From Aporhodopirellula aestuarii (GTDB lineage: Bacteria > Planctomycetota > Planctomycetia > Pirellulales > Pirellulaceae): DNA of 64,000 nt. Shown here piece after piece: positions 9,801 to 18,643 of the stretch. The notes beneath the pieces are model-generated. The model had not been told where the DNA came from. It did not search any database and worked only from the letters and a program-made list of their open reading frames with translations. A program made the position numbers and the translations under genes. The stretch lies in the NCBI RefSeq assembly GCF_023701485.1, contig NZ_JAMQBK010000078.1, positions 1 to 64,000 of the forward strand, given 5' to 3'. Each line of letters begins with the position of its first letter. The stretch's first letter is position 1.

Positions 9801-10305
9801 CGGGTATGAACTGTATTGCCAACTGCTCGAAGAAGCCGTGCGGCAAGCGAAAAAGCTGCCGCCCAAACTATCCGCCGATGTCGACATCGATCTGCCGATC
9901 GAAGCCTACCTGCCCGACGACTACGTCCCAGACCTACGACACAAAATCGATCTCTACCGCCGCATGACTCGGATCAATCACGCTGCCGAGATCGGACAAT
10001 TCCAAGAGGAACTCAAAGATCGCTTTGGTCCGATCCCAGACGCGGCAAAACGAATGATCCAACTGTGTGAACTGCGACTCGACGCGGCCGCATGGAGCAT
10101 CCAGTCCATCACTAACAATGATCGCTTCATCGTATTGCAGTATGCCAACCGACGACGTATCGAACAGTTGGTGGCGAACGCTTCGGTTCCCGTTCGCATT
10201 GTCGATACTCGCAAAGCCTATATACCAACCAAAGGCTTTGACATGAGCAACCCCACCGGCGAAGCATGGCTGCAACTCGCCCGCGCGGCGTTGTGGATCG
10301 GTTAG
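6844..10305 (+). CDS. mfd: Transcription-repair coupling factor Mfd
   Basis: Superfamily 2 DNA translocase that removes stalled RNA polymerase at lesions and recruits UvrA. The order is an UvrB-like N-terminal part, the RNA-polymerase-interacting domain (LTPGDLVIHLSHGIGLYRG), the helicase core with Walker A GDVGFGKTE (about residue 643) and DEEQ (about 745), SATPIPRTLHMAL, the TRG region with LRGRVGR, and the C-terminal D7 domain. The frame is open from 6679, but that part overlaps the divergent oxidoreductase. GTG at 6844 is the chosen start; TTG at 6802 is an alternative. A charged low-complexity insert (7660-7790, with KKPRGRGRSKK) interrupts the N-terminal region and is unusual. About 1150 aa is the normal family length. 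Confidence 0.95.
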   Translation: MPPDTKPQSKSQSKARKTGPSKRKLQLRSLHDVPEVLDKHAGVGKAIKQTGRDTPLAFSGVWGGIRGLLAATLTRHTPHVLVLLPQAVDADIVAGDVRAFGVKDVVALPLSAGDGTGSSIRDADYAARLQVLQSLRGRDNDSPEPLVVTAYIGAAIQRVPSVDRLSRATRKISVGDEIAPEELRRWLSEAGFAATTAVHVPGEFASRGGLLDIHSPDQTTPIRIEWFGDEIESIRRFDAATQRSNETLDHVEIAAIGADGVSSDMILGTLVDDDFDPDAETDDEPTPKKPRGRGRSKKTSDDFDAELAPVDDTVGAEATVVDYLPSDTVVLVVDPAECAATSAALLARVARTDRFVTMEELLAELRGHRVVTGTQIADAADSDHVDLHTAGADSFAASLDETKSRVDSVAAGHEVIVVGDTPADGQRLTELLSDTDAARSGRLHMTVAALSGGFRLSGAEVLVLTGAELFHRSPVRRVSSRVRGKPIDSFLQLTPGDLVIHLSHGIGLYRGLNSIEKNGLHQEHLTIEFDGGTKIHVPATRIQLIQRYVGGTKTRPRLAKIGGISWTNQRKAAESAVTDMADELLELQAKRATRRGIAFDPDNEWQRQFDASFPYLETPDQLTAIEAIKADMESHQPMDRLICGDVGFGKTEVAMRAAFKAVSSGYQVAVLVPTTVLAEQHYHSFCDRMAEFPVEIRKMSRFCSPADQRQTVKDIRRGKVDIVVGTHRVASKDVDFHNLGLVVIDEEQRFGVAVKERLKTRHTNVDVLTLSATPIPRTLHMALVGARDISNLETPPAERMPVETKVTRWDPKLIRSSIVRELNRGGQMYFVHNRIGDMHDLAAKIKEVVPEVRVGIGHGQMGEGELEQVMIDFIDHKFDMLLATTIIESGLDIPNANTMFIDEGNRYGLSDLHQLRGRVGRYKHQAYCYLLVSPTKHLTPEASKRLRAIEEYSQMGAGFAISMRDLEIRGAGNLLGSQQSGHIAAVGYELYCQLLEEAVRQAKKLPPKLSADVDIDLPIEAYLPDDYVPDLRHKIDLYRRMTRINHAAEIGQFQEELKDRFGPIPDAAKRMIQLCELRLDAAAWSIQSITNNDRFIVLQYANRRRIEQLVANASVPVRIVDTRKAYIPTKGFDMSNPTGEAWLQLARAALWIG

Positions 10306-10329
10306 CGAAATGACGCGCAGTCCGGCGTT

Positions 10330-11181
10330 TCATCCGTAACGTTTTTCAATTTCAATAATGTCATGTCCCGTGGCTTCACGGAGCAGTCCACGTTCGATGA
10401 TGTCACGTAAGATGCGTTTGTCTTCTTCGAGCGACTCTTCGCACAGACGACTGGGGTCGATCGGCCGTGTCGCTTGTTGTGCAAGCAGGCGGCGGTGACG
10501 TTCGAGCAGTTTCTCGAATGACTTCGTTCGCATTCTTGTCACATTCTGCCACGAGCAGGGCCGCGGTTCGGGCATCGCCTTCGTCGTGATCAAACTGCGG
10601 CCACCAGCCAAGCGACTATAAAAACCCTGACGCGTCTCGTCCAAACGCACCGTTCCGTCGCGGCACAGTAAACGATGAAACGTCAATTGAATGCGTCCAT
10701 CCGGCGTGGTCATTAACATCTCGATGCCCAACCGCGGCCCCACCGTCGGCGACGTGAGGTAACACGGGTTCACAAATCCGAGAGTGATCGCGAGTTCGCG
10801 GGCGTTTCGAAAATCCTCGGTGAACTGGTCAGGAATCTCTTGCTCACTGATCTCTCGCAGATCGAGCAACGCGGCCGCCCAGGAAGGACGATTGGGAACA
10901 CGAAACACTTTGAAGATGAGAAAGGCCAGCGAGAACTCGAGCACGTTGCGGGTCATCGACCACAATTCGCGAGTCGGCAGATGTTTAATCGACACCACCG
11001 TCCAAAGTCGTTCGTCGCCTCCGGGAAGCAACAGGTCGTCTGGTGACGGCAACGGCGACGACGCCTGCGACGATGGATGCGACCAAACCGTCTCGCGCGA
11101 AACCGGTGGACTCGCGTAAGGGTTGGACGTCACGTCGCGTGAGAAATCGCTCACTGGATCTCGCGAATCACTCGGTGGCAT
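10330..11181 (-). CDS. Conserved hypothetical protein, function unknown
   Basis: A 283-aa protein from ATG 11181 (TTG 11199 is possible). I do not recognise a characterised family. It has a Ser/Pro-rich N-terminus of about 65 residues, then a globular middle with one hydrophobic helix (VLEFSLAFLIFKVFRV), and a basic helical C-terminus that is probably coiled (SFEKLLERHRRLLAQQ). No signal peptide is visible, so it is probably cytoplasmic. It is convergent with mfd, with only 24 bp between the stop codons. Confidence 0.6.
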   Translation of the reverse strand: MPPSDSRDPVSDFSRDVTSNPYASPPVSRETVWSHPSSQASSPLPSPDDLLLPGGDERLWTVVSIKHLPTRELWSMTRNVLEFSLAFLIFKVFRVPNRPSWAAALLDLREISEQEIPDQFTEDFRNARELAITLGFVNPCYLTSPTVGPRLGIEMLMTTPDGRIQLTFHRLLCRDGTVRLDETRQGFYSRLAGGRSLITTKAMPEPRPCSWQNVTRMRTKSFEKLLERHRRLLAQQATRPIDPSRLCEESLEEDKRILRDIIERGLLREATGHDIIEIEKRYG

Positions 11182-11358
11182 GGGCACTGCGGCAGGCAAG
11201 AGTAATGGGCGTCTGCGTCATGCCGAAGCGAAACTACGCTAAGTACCGCCGACATGCACCTGGACCCCGTGGTTTTCGTTCGCCCTCACCCGCATACGGG
11301 TGTCGCTCAACCGAAGCCCTGCCGGACAGGCCAGGACAAACGGGGATCGCCTTCTACT

Positions 11359-11970
11359 CTACTCGGTTTCACGGACCGGCGCGGGCAACTCAAGCGATTC
11401 TTCGACCGGAGCGACCAGAACGGGACCGGGCAGTTCGAGGACTTCGGCAGTGTTCAGATCGAGTTCGGCTTCGAGTTCCGCTTCCGCCGCTTGATCAATC
11501 GCGTCTCCATCCTGCCAACGCATCGGAGGTTCGTCCACTTCTACCGCTTCCGTGACACGGGTGCGATCCCGACGAGGCCCCACCGTTAGAACTTCCCAAG
11601 GTTTGGGGTAGAAATAGTGTTGTTCAACACGTTGGGGCGCACAATGTTTTCCGGCGAGCGCGCCTTTGATTCCATTGTTGTCGTACAGCCCAAGCTCTTC
11701 TGCACGATGAAACGCCATCGCCTCTTGGCTGGACGGTTCAATTTTCGCCGCTAGCTTGCCGCCCAAGTAAGTGGGGCGGTTGTACTGACGACGATACGAC
11801 TCGGGCAATCGATTCCCGACCGGTCCGATCACATCCACACGTGGAGTGCCCTCGTAGCGGGACCAGGGCCAAGGACCAACCCACGGCGAACCGGCGTCGG
11901 CGTGGGAGGCGATCGCTCCCACCGCGAGAATCAAAAAGGTCAGACCGGCTCGAAACTGTTTGATCGTCAT
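11359..11970 (-). CDS. Secreted hypothetical protein
   Basis: A 203-aa exported protein of unknown function. The N-terminus is a good Sec signal (MTIKQFRAGLTFLILAVGAI, cleavage likely near SHADA). The start at 11970 is favoured by AGGA eight bases upstream; ATG 11977-11979 is also in frame. The mature part has aromatic PWPWSRYEG, a conserved-looking central region, and a very acidic C-terminal third rich in Glu, Ala and Leu. It resembles small planctomycete-restricted envelope proteins, but I cannot assign a domain. Confidence 0.6.
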   Translation of the reverse strand: MTIKQFRAGLTFLILAVGAIASHADAGSPWVGPWPWSRYEGTPRVDVIGPVGNRLPESYRRQYNRPTYLGGKLAAKIEPSSQEAMAFHRAEELGLYDNNGIKGALAGKHCAPQRVEQHYFYPKPWEVLTVGPRRDRTRVTEAVEVDEPPMRWQDGDAIDQAAEAELEAELDLNTAEVLELPGPVLVAPVEESLELPAPVRETE

Positions 11971-12145
11971 CCGTTGCATCCTGCAGGTGCTCCCATCGTG
12001 TTACCACGGCACGAGAGCGGCATCCTTCCGCCCTCCATGTTCTCATCGGCGGTGAAGGCGCAGATGTGTCAGAAAAAGCGAATGATACGGAGTTGCATGT
12101 GCATCGCGTCGTCGTGGTCGTTCCGATTGCGCAAACCGTATCGGT

Positions 12146-13336
12146 TCAGTCAACCACCATGACGGATTTGACCAACGAAGCCATCTCACGTCCGGCGCAA
12201 CACGAATGCTCGTAATAGCGTTTTTCGCTGTGATGATTCCCAACCGTTGACGAGCAATCATGCGCACGAATGAGCAAAGGCGTGCCGTCATGACGAGGTG
12301 CAAAATAACGCGGCCCGGTGTATCCGAGTGCCTGCGACATCGGGTTTTTCGAAATCAGCTTGAAATACTTCAGGGCGATGTCGCGGTGATTGTAAAACAA
12401 CACCAACCGATTCATGTTCTGTGTCGCCAACCCATGTTCGGCGCCTGAACAAAGCCATCTCGAATCAACTGCCGGAGCGAGTAAACCGACGTCGATATTG
12501 GCCCCCGTGATCGCAGGTTCACCGATCGTGCGGCGACCGAGGGAACCGCCCGCCAACGCGTGCAGTGATCCCGTGACGATTCGTCCGCCAAAGCTGAATC
12601 CGATCAACCCGGACGGTTGCGACCTCATGAGATGTTCTCTCAATAGCCAGGCGACATAGAGACCTTGCGAGTTGGTCCGCTGGGCTTTGTCACGGACGTC
12701 AGAAAGGAAAATCGAACTTGCGTCACTTGGCCAACTCCAAATCACCCAGTCGATTGGTTGATCGACGGGTCGATTTCTTGCCACTTGATGATAGACAAAC
12801 AAACCTTGCGAGATTGCGGTCGATGCATCGCGGCGATTGCCGTGAATATAGATAATCCGTGGACGCGTCGAATCCATGGAGGAAAGATAATCCTCCATAC
12901 TCGAAGGCAGGCGCTGACCACACCGATTCAATCGACTGACGTGAAAATTGGGTTGATTAAGATTCATGCGGCAGGTGTTGCAAGTCAGATGCCGCGTGTT
13001 GATCAACCAGAACCGATCACACTGCAAATCAGCAGATAGAGACTGTGGCATTCCCGGCATCGAAGGAATTTCGCTCGTCGAATGCGTGATATCGTCTGAC
13101 GCAATGACGTCTTGATCGAACTGTGGCAACGCCTCGCGGTGAGCAACGGTGGCTGCGCCGGGTTCAAACAGCGAACTCGGCGTGGCCAGGAAACCACTCG
13201 GCGAACTCATCCAATCATCAGACACGCCCGCAGGCTCCGCTCGCAGCGATGTCGCCGAAACGATTGCAACGATTAGGCACGTTGCAGAGATCACAGTTCC
13301 TCTCGCTATCCGAGTGTGCTGCCAAAATACAGTCAT
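12146..13336 (-). CDS. Exported alpha/beta-hydrolase-fold protein
   Basis: About 396 aa with a signal-anchor-like N-terminus (TVISATCLIVAIVSATSLRA) when started at ATG 13336; ATGs at 13381 and 13426 are also open. The hydrolase core shows the oxyanion strand IIYIHGN (around residue 165) and the nucleophile elbow GFSFGG (residues 246-251, Ser in the centre). A His near the C-terminus (SEKRYYEHSC) could complete the triad. A cysteine cluster (LTCNTC) precedes the core. The substrate is unknown; esterase or lipase activity is plausible. It is divergent from the lipoprotein gene at 13645. Confidence 0.7.
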   Translation of the reverse strand: MTVFWQHTRIARGTVISATCLIVAIVSATSLRAEPAGVSDDWMSSPSGFLATPSSLFEPGAATVAHREALPQFDQDVIASDDITHSTSEIPSMPGMPQSLSADLQCDRFWLINTRHLTCNTCRMNLNQPNFHVSRLNRCGQRLPSSMEDYLSSMDSTRPRIIYIHGNRRDASTAISQGLFVYHQVARNRPVDQPIDWVIWSWPSDASSIFLSDVRDKAQRTNSQGLYVAWLLREHLMRSQPSGLIGFSFGGRIVTGSLHALAGGSLGRRTIGEPAITGANIDVGLLAPAVDSRWLCSGAEHGLATQNMNRLVLFYNHRDIALKYFKLISKNPMSQALGYTGPRYFAPRHDGTPLLIRAHDCSSTVGNHHSEKRYYEHSCCAGREMASLVKSVMVVD

Positions 13337-13644
13337 CAAGGAAATCCGTGACTCGTCGTTTCGGGTCAGAAGGTGCATCATGGCGACGATCAGACGTTCG
13401 TTAGGGAAGGGTAAGGAAGACAACATGTTTCATAAAGCTGGCACAGACACGTGATGCAAATTGTCACACAGGCATCTCTATCGGCGCATCGCGAGCGGGG
13501 GGCGTGCGTGTTGCACCCCAACAACCAATTGTTGCAGAAAAAAAACGATGTTGCGTTTGCACAACACGAAACGCGCACTACTTTTCAGTGGTCACCCGTC
13601 GGAGACCAACGTTTACGCTTGCTTTGCTTTTGAAGGAAACTTTG

Positions 13645-14259
13645 ATGACTATCCGATCTTTCACACTTGTAACGCTCGTGATGGTCATGGGCAGCGCAAC
13701 CGGTTGCGGTGGAATGCGAAACTTTTTCTTTGGTCGTGGCGCACGTTGCGGGTTATGCAGCCGTGCAGGCGCCGTGGGCACCGCGATCAACCCACTTGCC
13801 CCGCCACCGAACACCGTTCCCGTCGCGCCAGCGGCGCCCCTTTTTAATGCCCCTCGTTGCCGTCTATTTGGACGCAACGCGGCTCCAACCTACGCACCTC
13901 CGGTTGCGGTAGCTCCCATGGCGCCCTGCCAAGGCGTTTGCCAAGACGGTTATGCGGGCGGTGCCTACGTTGATGACTGCTATTCTGCAGGAATGGCCGG
14001 CGATTGCGGATCGCCCTGCGGCGGACAATGTGGCGGTTCGTCCTACGGCGGTGTTCAATACGATGGTGGTGTCGTGGACCCATACTTGGGTAGCGGCGTC
14101 TACGACGGTGGCTACACCAATGGCGGCGTCATCCAAAGTGATGATTTTCAGCCACGCACTTACGAATCAAGACGCTACTCTCCCGGCCAATACGATGCAC
14201 AAGGCGATCGCATCATCAGTGTCGATCCGCTGCCACCGGGATCGCAAATTTTGAACTGA
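13645..14259 (+). CDS. Gly/Cys-rich surface lipoprotein
   Basis: A 204-aa predicted lipoprotein. ATG 13645 is preceded by GAAGGA and starts a short signal with lipobox GSATGC; the frame is open further upstream without a signal. The mature protein contains Arg/Gly/Phe repeats (NFFFGRGARCG), a Pro/Ala stretch, and then a Gly/Tyr/Cys-rich region with evenly spaced cysteines between about residues 95 and 135. No catalytic domain is seen. It is probably a cell-surface structural or adhesive protein, which is inference from composition only. Confidence 0.65.
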   Translation: MTIRSFTLVTLVMVMGSATGCGGMRNFFFGRGARCGLCSRAGAVGTAINPLAPPPNTVPVAPAAPLFNAPRCRLFGRNAAPTYAPPVAVAPMAPCQGVCQDGYAGGAYVDDCYSAGMAGDCGSPCGGQCGGSSYGGVQYDGGVVDPYLGSGVYDGGYTNGGVIQSDDFQPRTYESRRYSPGQYDAQGDRIISVDPLPPGSQILN

Positions 14260-14393
14260 GCGTGGCTGGTTGTGCTGGGTCGCAAGAATCGGGATGATGG
14301 GAGTTCTCACATCTTGATTACCAGCTCCCCTCATCACTCAAATCAGGCAACGCATGTGAATCGTCGCATGCCACCTGGAGTTATCGCCCCTTC

Positions 14394-16652
14394 ATGTTTC
14401 CGCTCCGCCGCTCAACGAAAGAACCGGAGATCGATTGGCCGGCGTTGCTCGCACTGCTTGAGGACGATGACCGGCGCGCGGCAATCGCCCGGTTGGCTCC
14501 AGCGCCGGGCCGGGAAAGCTATCTGATGGCGCTGCGGAGGATGCAATCCTCCGTCGTCGCCGAAACACTCACAGCCGGTCGTCGACTCGATACCGCCGGC
14601 CGGTTAGTCAATCGGCCCACGATCGCGGTCGCGGGGATGCTCAACAGCGGCAAAACGAGTTTGGTGAGTTCGTTCCTCAGTCCCGCCGGACAGGCCCGGA
14701 CACTGCGTGGGACGAGCAACCGCGAGGGCACTCACCGGTTCGTCCTATGGTTGCCCCAGTCGTGGCGCAACGACGTGGAATTGTGGAGTCTTTTGGTTTC
14801 CCGAATCGGCGATTCACTCGGACACCCTCCCGAGGATCTGGCGGAAGATCCGGCTGAGGCTGCGGCTCAATACAACAACCGGGCAGGTGACGAGTCACAA
14901 TTATCGGTCGCTCTGCTCGCGACCGATCCCGCGCTCGATGAGATCGGCGTCGGATTGTTGGATTGTCCCGACATTGTTTCTGATGAGGAACTCGGTTTGG
15001 GCTCGCCCCAACAGCGCAAAGACCTGCTCGGACGTGCCGCCACCCTCTGCTCCGCATTCTTGATCGTGACCGACGCGGCATCGTCACGTGACACCACGCT
15101 CGCGGACCTGATGCGGATCGCTTCGGACCTCATGCCGGGCGTGCCACGCATGTTGGCAGTCAATAAGGTGCGTCCTCGACAATCGCCTGACCAAGTCCTC
15201 GAGACATTCTCTCCGCTGAGTCAAAAACACGGCGTCGCGACAATCTATGCCGCCTACGATTACGACGTTCCGGCGAGCCGTCCGTTTATCCCGCAGCGCA
15301 GCGACGACGACTCCGAACGTCGATTGCCGGCGTCGGTCGATTCGGCAAGTGGGAAGCTCGCTACCGATGCGGCGTCCAATGAAACCGAACCCTTACCGGT
15401 ATTCTTTGAAGTCTCTGCGAACCCCGACGAAAACCCACCCGCTTCGATTGACGAACAACGCTTCTTAATGTCGCTGCCTTTGAAACTCGATCGTGGCGTT
15501 CTCTTTTCGCAGTTGCACCGGGCGCTGCGGATCAACCTCGAAAAAGTCATCTGGGATCGCGGTCTGGAATCGATCCGCAAAAACGCCGAAGCGTCGTTTG
15601 CGAAAACTCGTGACTGCCACCGGGTGCTGTTGGATGCATCACTTGAATTCTTTGCCCATCGAAAGATCGGCGGCGAAGTCATGGAGTTGCGTTTGCACCA
15701 AAGCGAACGGATCCTGCGACAGTTATCCGAATCGTTCGCGGCGACCGCACCCTGGTACGCACGCTGGGGCGTTCGATTGAACTCCACGATTCGGCGGTTT
15801 GTTGGCGGTGCCGGCGATCTGGTTCGTTCCCTGACTCCATCGGCACTTTCACAAAAAGCCGCTGACGACATCAAAGGCCGCTTTCGCAGCGGAGAGTACG
15901 GCGGCCTGATCGCTCCGAGCGGACTGCTCGCCGAAATCGAACGACATGGCGGCACCGTGGTTCTTTCGCATTACCGCGATCATCAAGCCGAAGCCCGATC
16001 ACCGTCGCAACAGGTGGACGATTCGGGTCTTTCACTCGAAGAACCGAGCGCCGACAAACCGGTCCCAAAGGCCACACGTGCGAACTTAATCGACGACGAA
16101 GCCTTGTTGATGCCGCCCATCGAACGCGCGGTGTTACGATTTGAGCAAGACGATTTCACGACGCTGGATCCTCGTCGACTCGATGAGGCGATTCGGATCA
16201 TGTGGTCGGAAATTCCGATGCACAAGAAACTCGCGCACGGCCTCACGCCGCTGGCCACCATCCTGGCCGCGTTCGGCGCCGCGTTGATGATCCCGATCGA
16301 CTTCGGGCACAGTTTCATACTCGCCGCATCGATCCCCGAGTTGCTCGCCGCAGCAGGACTGGGGGCGTTGGCGGCCATGTGGGCCGGTAACCAGGGTGCT
16401 CGCGAAGTCGGCCAACAAGCCGCCCGGCAGCAACTCTCGGACTTCCTCGCTGTACTCTGTGATGAACTCGGTGTTGCTCGGCCCGACCCTCCAATGAAGG
16501 TCCGAGTCGCCGGCCATGATGTCGCGCTACCGACCTCACGAATCAGCCGGAGCGAAACCAACGGACCGACCATGCCGGTCTATCGCGTACGAGACGAATT
16601 CGTGAGCGAACTCAACAAACTGCTGCCGCGATCCTCGGGGAAACAGAAATGA
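14394..16652 (+). CDS. Membrane-associated dynamin/HSR1-like GTPase A
   Basis: A 752-aa P-loop protein, first gene of a tightly coupled operon. The G1 motif GMLNSGKT is at residues 81-88. The G3 position reads DCPD (190-193) instead of DxPG, and the G4 position reads NKVR (257-260), keeping Asn-Lys but losing the Asp that selects guanine. A long helical middle follows, then two hydrophobic segments near 610-632 and 636-665 and an amphipathic C-terminus, a layout like bacterial dynamin-like or YfjP-type GTPases. It ends in a four-base overlap with the next gene. Membrane remodelling is inference; no named family was identified. Confidence 0.72.
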   Translation: MFPLRRSTKEPEIDWPALLALLEDDDRRAAIARLAPAPGRESYLMALRRMQSSVVAETLTAGRRLDTAGRLVNRPTIAVAGMLNSGKTSLVSSFLSPAGQARTLRGTSNREGTHRFVLWLPQSWRNDVELWSLLVSRIGDSLGHPPEDLAEDPAEAAAQYNNRAGDESQLSVALLATDPALDEIGVGLLDCPDIVSDEELGLGSPQQRKDLLGRAATLCSAFLIVTDAASSRDTTLADLMRIASDLMPGVPRMLAVNKVRPRQSPDQVLETFSPLSQKHGVATIYAAYDYDVPASRPFIPQRSDDDSERRLPASVDSASGKLATDAASNETEPLPVFFEVSANPDENPPASIDEQRFLMSLPLKLDRGVLFSQLHRALRINLEKVIWDRGLESIRKNAEASFAKTRDCHRVLLDASLEFFAHRKIGGEVMELRLHQSERILRQLSESFAATAPWYARWGVRLNSTIRRFVGGAGDLVRSLTPSALSQKAADDIKGRFRSGEYGGLIAPSGLLAEIERHGGTVVLSHYRDHQAEARSPSQQVDDSGLSLEEPSADKPVPKATRANLIDDEALLMPPIERAVLRFEQDDFTTLDPRRLDEAIRIMWSEIPMHKKLAHGLTPLATILAAFGAALMIPIDFGHSFILAASIPELLAAAGLGALAAMWAGNQGAREVGQQAARQQLSDFLAVLCDELGVARPDPPMKVRVAGHDVALPTSRISRSETNGPTMPVYRVRDEFVSELNKLLPRSSGKQK

Positions 16653-18643
16653 GCGGTAATGATTCCCAGTCAAACACGGTGCCGCGTCTTAGCGGCACGG
16701 ACGCGGGTGAGAAGTTCGCACGCCGTGTCCAACGCGCTGCCACCCATGTTCTTGGCGATAGCGAAGCGGGCATTGAGATCGTCGAACTCTGCCGACACCA
16801 TCAAGAAGCCCGTTCGATGGTCATCGCCGATCGCGCCGACAACGCAACCGTTGTCGCGATCGTCGGTACAACAGGCCAAGGAAAATCTTGGTTGGCACGG
16901 CAACTGATTTCAGATCCCGCGATTGCCGCAGCCATCCGCAGTGGCAACAATCTTGACGAAGCGACCGAGAAACTCACATGGATCGGCCCCCGCCCACCGT
17001 CCGACCTCGATTCTCGCCACGAGCGATACTTGGCGTGCGACGCCGCCAACATGCGCTCGATCGGTGGCCCCTATTTGATCGTCGATGCTCCCGGTGCGAG
17101 CGACGACCGACGTGCCATCGCGGGGGTTGCTGAGCGAGCTTTGTCTCTCGCCTCGGTGCTCGTGCTCGTCGTCCGACGTGATCAACTTCGCAGCCAACGT
17201 GTTACCGGTCTCGCCTCGGCATCCGACGGCACCATTGTGATACCCGTCATCAACATGGTGACCGCCGACGAGTATTCTCCGGCGCAGAGCGATGTTGGTC
17301 AGCCTCAGATCGACGGCGACTTGGTGGCCGATATTGAAACGTTGGTATCCCGATTGCGCACCGTTGCGCCGCAAAGCAACATTGCCCAGGCGGTAATGAT
17401 ACGTGACTTCGAAATTGATCCTCGTGGCGAAGAAGCGATCGGTAAGGACGCCGCCGAAAGCGTTGCCGCCGCGATTTCAGCAGCATTGGTAGAGTCCGGT
17501 GGCGGAGACCATCGTCGCTCCACTCGATTGTCCGCGCTCGATGCCAGATTCACCGCTGCGGTCGCCTCGGTGCTAACAAGTCAGCTGCCCGACCTAACCA
17601 CGGCCGTCGATCGACTTGACGCCGAAGCCCGCAAATTGCCAACCCAGATCGCAGGCACATTGCTCGGCGGTGAAACCCCGCTGAAGGCGGCGATCCGAAG
17701 CCGACTGCGTCTATCACTGCTTTCCAACACCGCCGCGATTTGGTTTCCCTATCGAACGGTGCTCTCGGTATTGAACCTCACCCACGGTGCTTGGGACCGC
17801 GTGTTGTTATCGTTCTCCGGTTCGATCCCATCGCTCGTCGGTGCCGTTTACACCAGCGTGCAGAATATTCGTGGCGGACACGAGACGGCGTTAGATTTAC
17901 GAAACGGTCTACGCCAACGTGCATCCACCGCCGTGAGCGAACGACTCGGACCGATGGCAGCCCGTTTCCGCCGCGAACTACGAGGGCTCAATCGTACGAA
18001 CGCGTCATTCAGCAACCCGGCGGACGACGATGACTCACCAATCGCGACGCTGGCCGGAATCGACGCGTTGCAAGAAGGATCGCAAGCCGCCTTCGACGAA
18101 ACGATCGAGAACGACAGCGTATCGGGAACATTTGCAGTCGTGACCGGGTTGATCGGCACCGCGATATTCTGGGCGTTGATGGCTGGTCCGTTGGTTGCGT
18201 TGTATCGCGGATATCTCGATGCGAGTTTTTTCGCCATCGGAGACGTCGTTGGCGTCTACGAGCCGCATGCACCGGAACCGGCACCTCTCGGATCGGAGTC
18301 GCCGGCGCTAACACACAGCAACGATCGACTCGAAAGATTCCCGCACCCGAGCGCCGCGATGTTATTGACCAGCGTCCTGTTGTCGCTGCTACCGATGGCG
18401 ATCTTTGCGATGATCGTGTTGTCGATCTGCCAAGGCCGGCGACGGATCGACAACATCGCCCGTTCGCTGCGACACCAACACGATACGATGATCGAACGGT
18501 TACAACGTGATGGTGTGTTGCGGTTGCGATGGAGTGACCCGTTATTGGCGGACGCTGAATTCCTGTTATCGATCGGCCGATCCGCCACCGTATCAGAAGC
18601 CGCGCATCAACCTAGCCACTCCTCGGGAGAAGACACCCGCTAA
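16649..18643 (+). CDS. Membrane P-loop GTPase B
   Basis: A 664-aa protein translationally coupled (four-base overlap) to GTPase A. G1 is GTTGQGKS (73-80) and G3 is DAPG (146-149). The expected NKxD position reads NMVT (202-205), so guanine specificity is doubtful. A hydrophobic patch lies around 365-410 and two clear transmembrane stretches around 490-520 and 570-595, followed by a basic cytoplasmic tail with helical character. It complements GTPase A, which keeps the G4 Asn-Lys but has lost the G3 Gly. A heteromeric assembly of the two is inferred. The next gene starts within its stop codon. Confidence 0.72.
   Translation: MSGNDSQSNTVPRLSGTDAGEKFARRVQRAATHVLGDSEAGIEIVELCRHHQEARSMVIADRADNATVVAIVGTTGQGKSWLARQLISDPAIAAAIRSGNNLDEATEKLTWIGPRPPSDLDSRHERYLACDAANMRSIGGPYLIVDAPGASDDRRAIAGVAERALSLASVLVLVVRRDQLRSQRVTGLASASDGTIVIPVINMVTADEYSPAQSDVGQPQIDGDLVADIETLVSRLRTVAPQSNIAQAVMIRDFEIDPRGEEAIGKDAAESVAAAISAALVESGGGDHRRSTRLSALDARFTAAVASVLTSQLPDLTTAVDRLDAEARKLPTQIAGTLLGGETPLKAAIRSRLRLSLLSNTAAIWFPYRTVLSVLNLTHGAWDRVLLSFSGSIPSLVGAVYTSVQNIRGGHETALDLRNGLRQRASTAVSERLGPMAARFRRELRGLNRTNASFSNPADDDDSPIATLAGIDALQEGSQAAFDETIENDSVSGTFAVVTGLIGTAIFWALMAGPLVALYRGYLDASFFAIGDVVGVYEPHAPEPAPLGSESPALTHSNDRLERFPHPSAAMLLTSVLLSLLPMAIFAMIVLSICQGRRRIDNIARSLRHQHDTMIERLQRDGVLRLRWSDPLLADAEFLLSIGRSATVSEAAHQPSHSSGEDTR

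Noticed and set aside
15983-16573. 196-codon minus-strand open frame opposite GTPase A
   Set aside because: Ser/Arg-rich product with no domain; the plus-strand GTPase reading is continuous and motif-supported.
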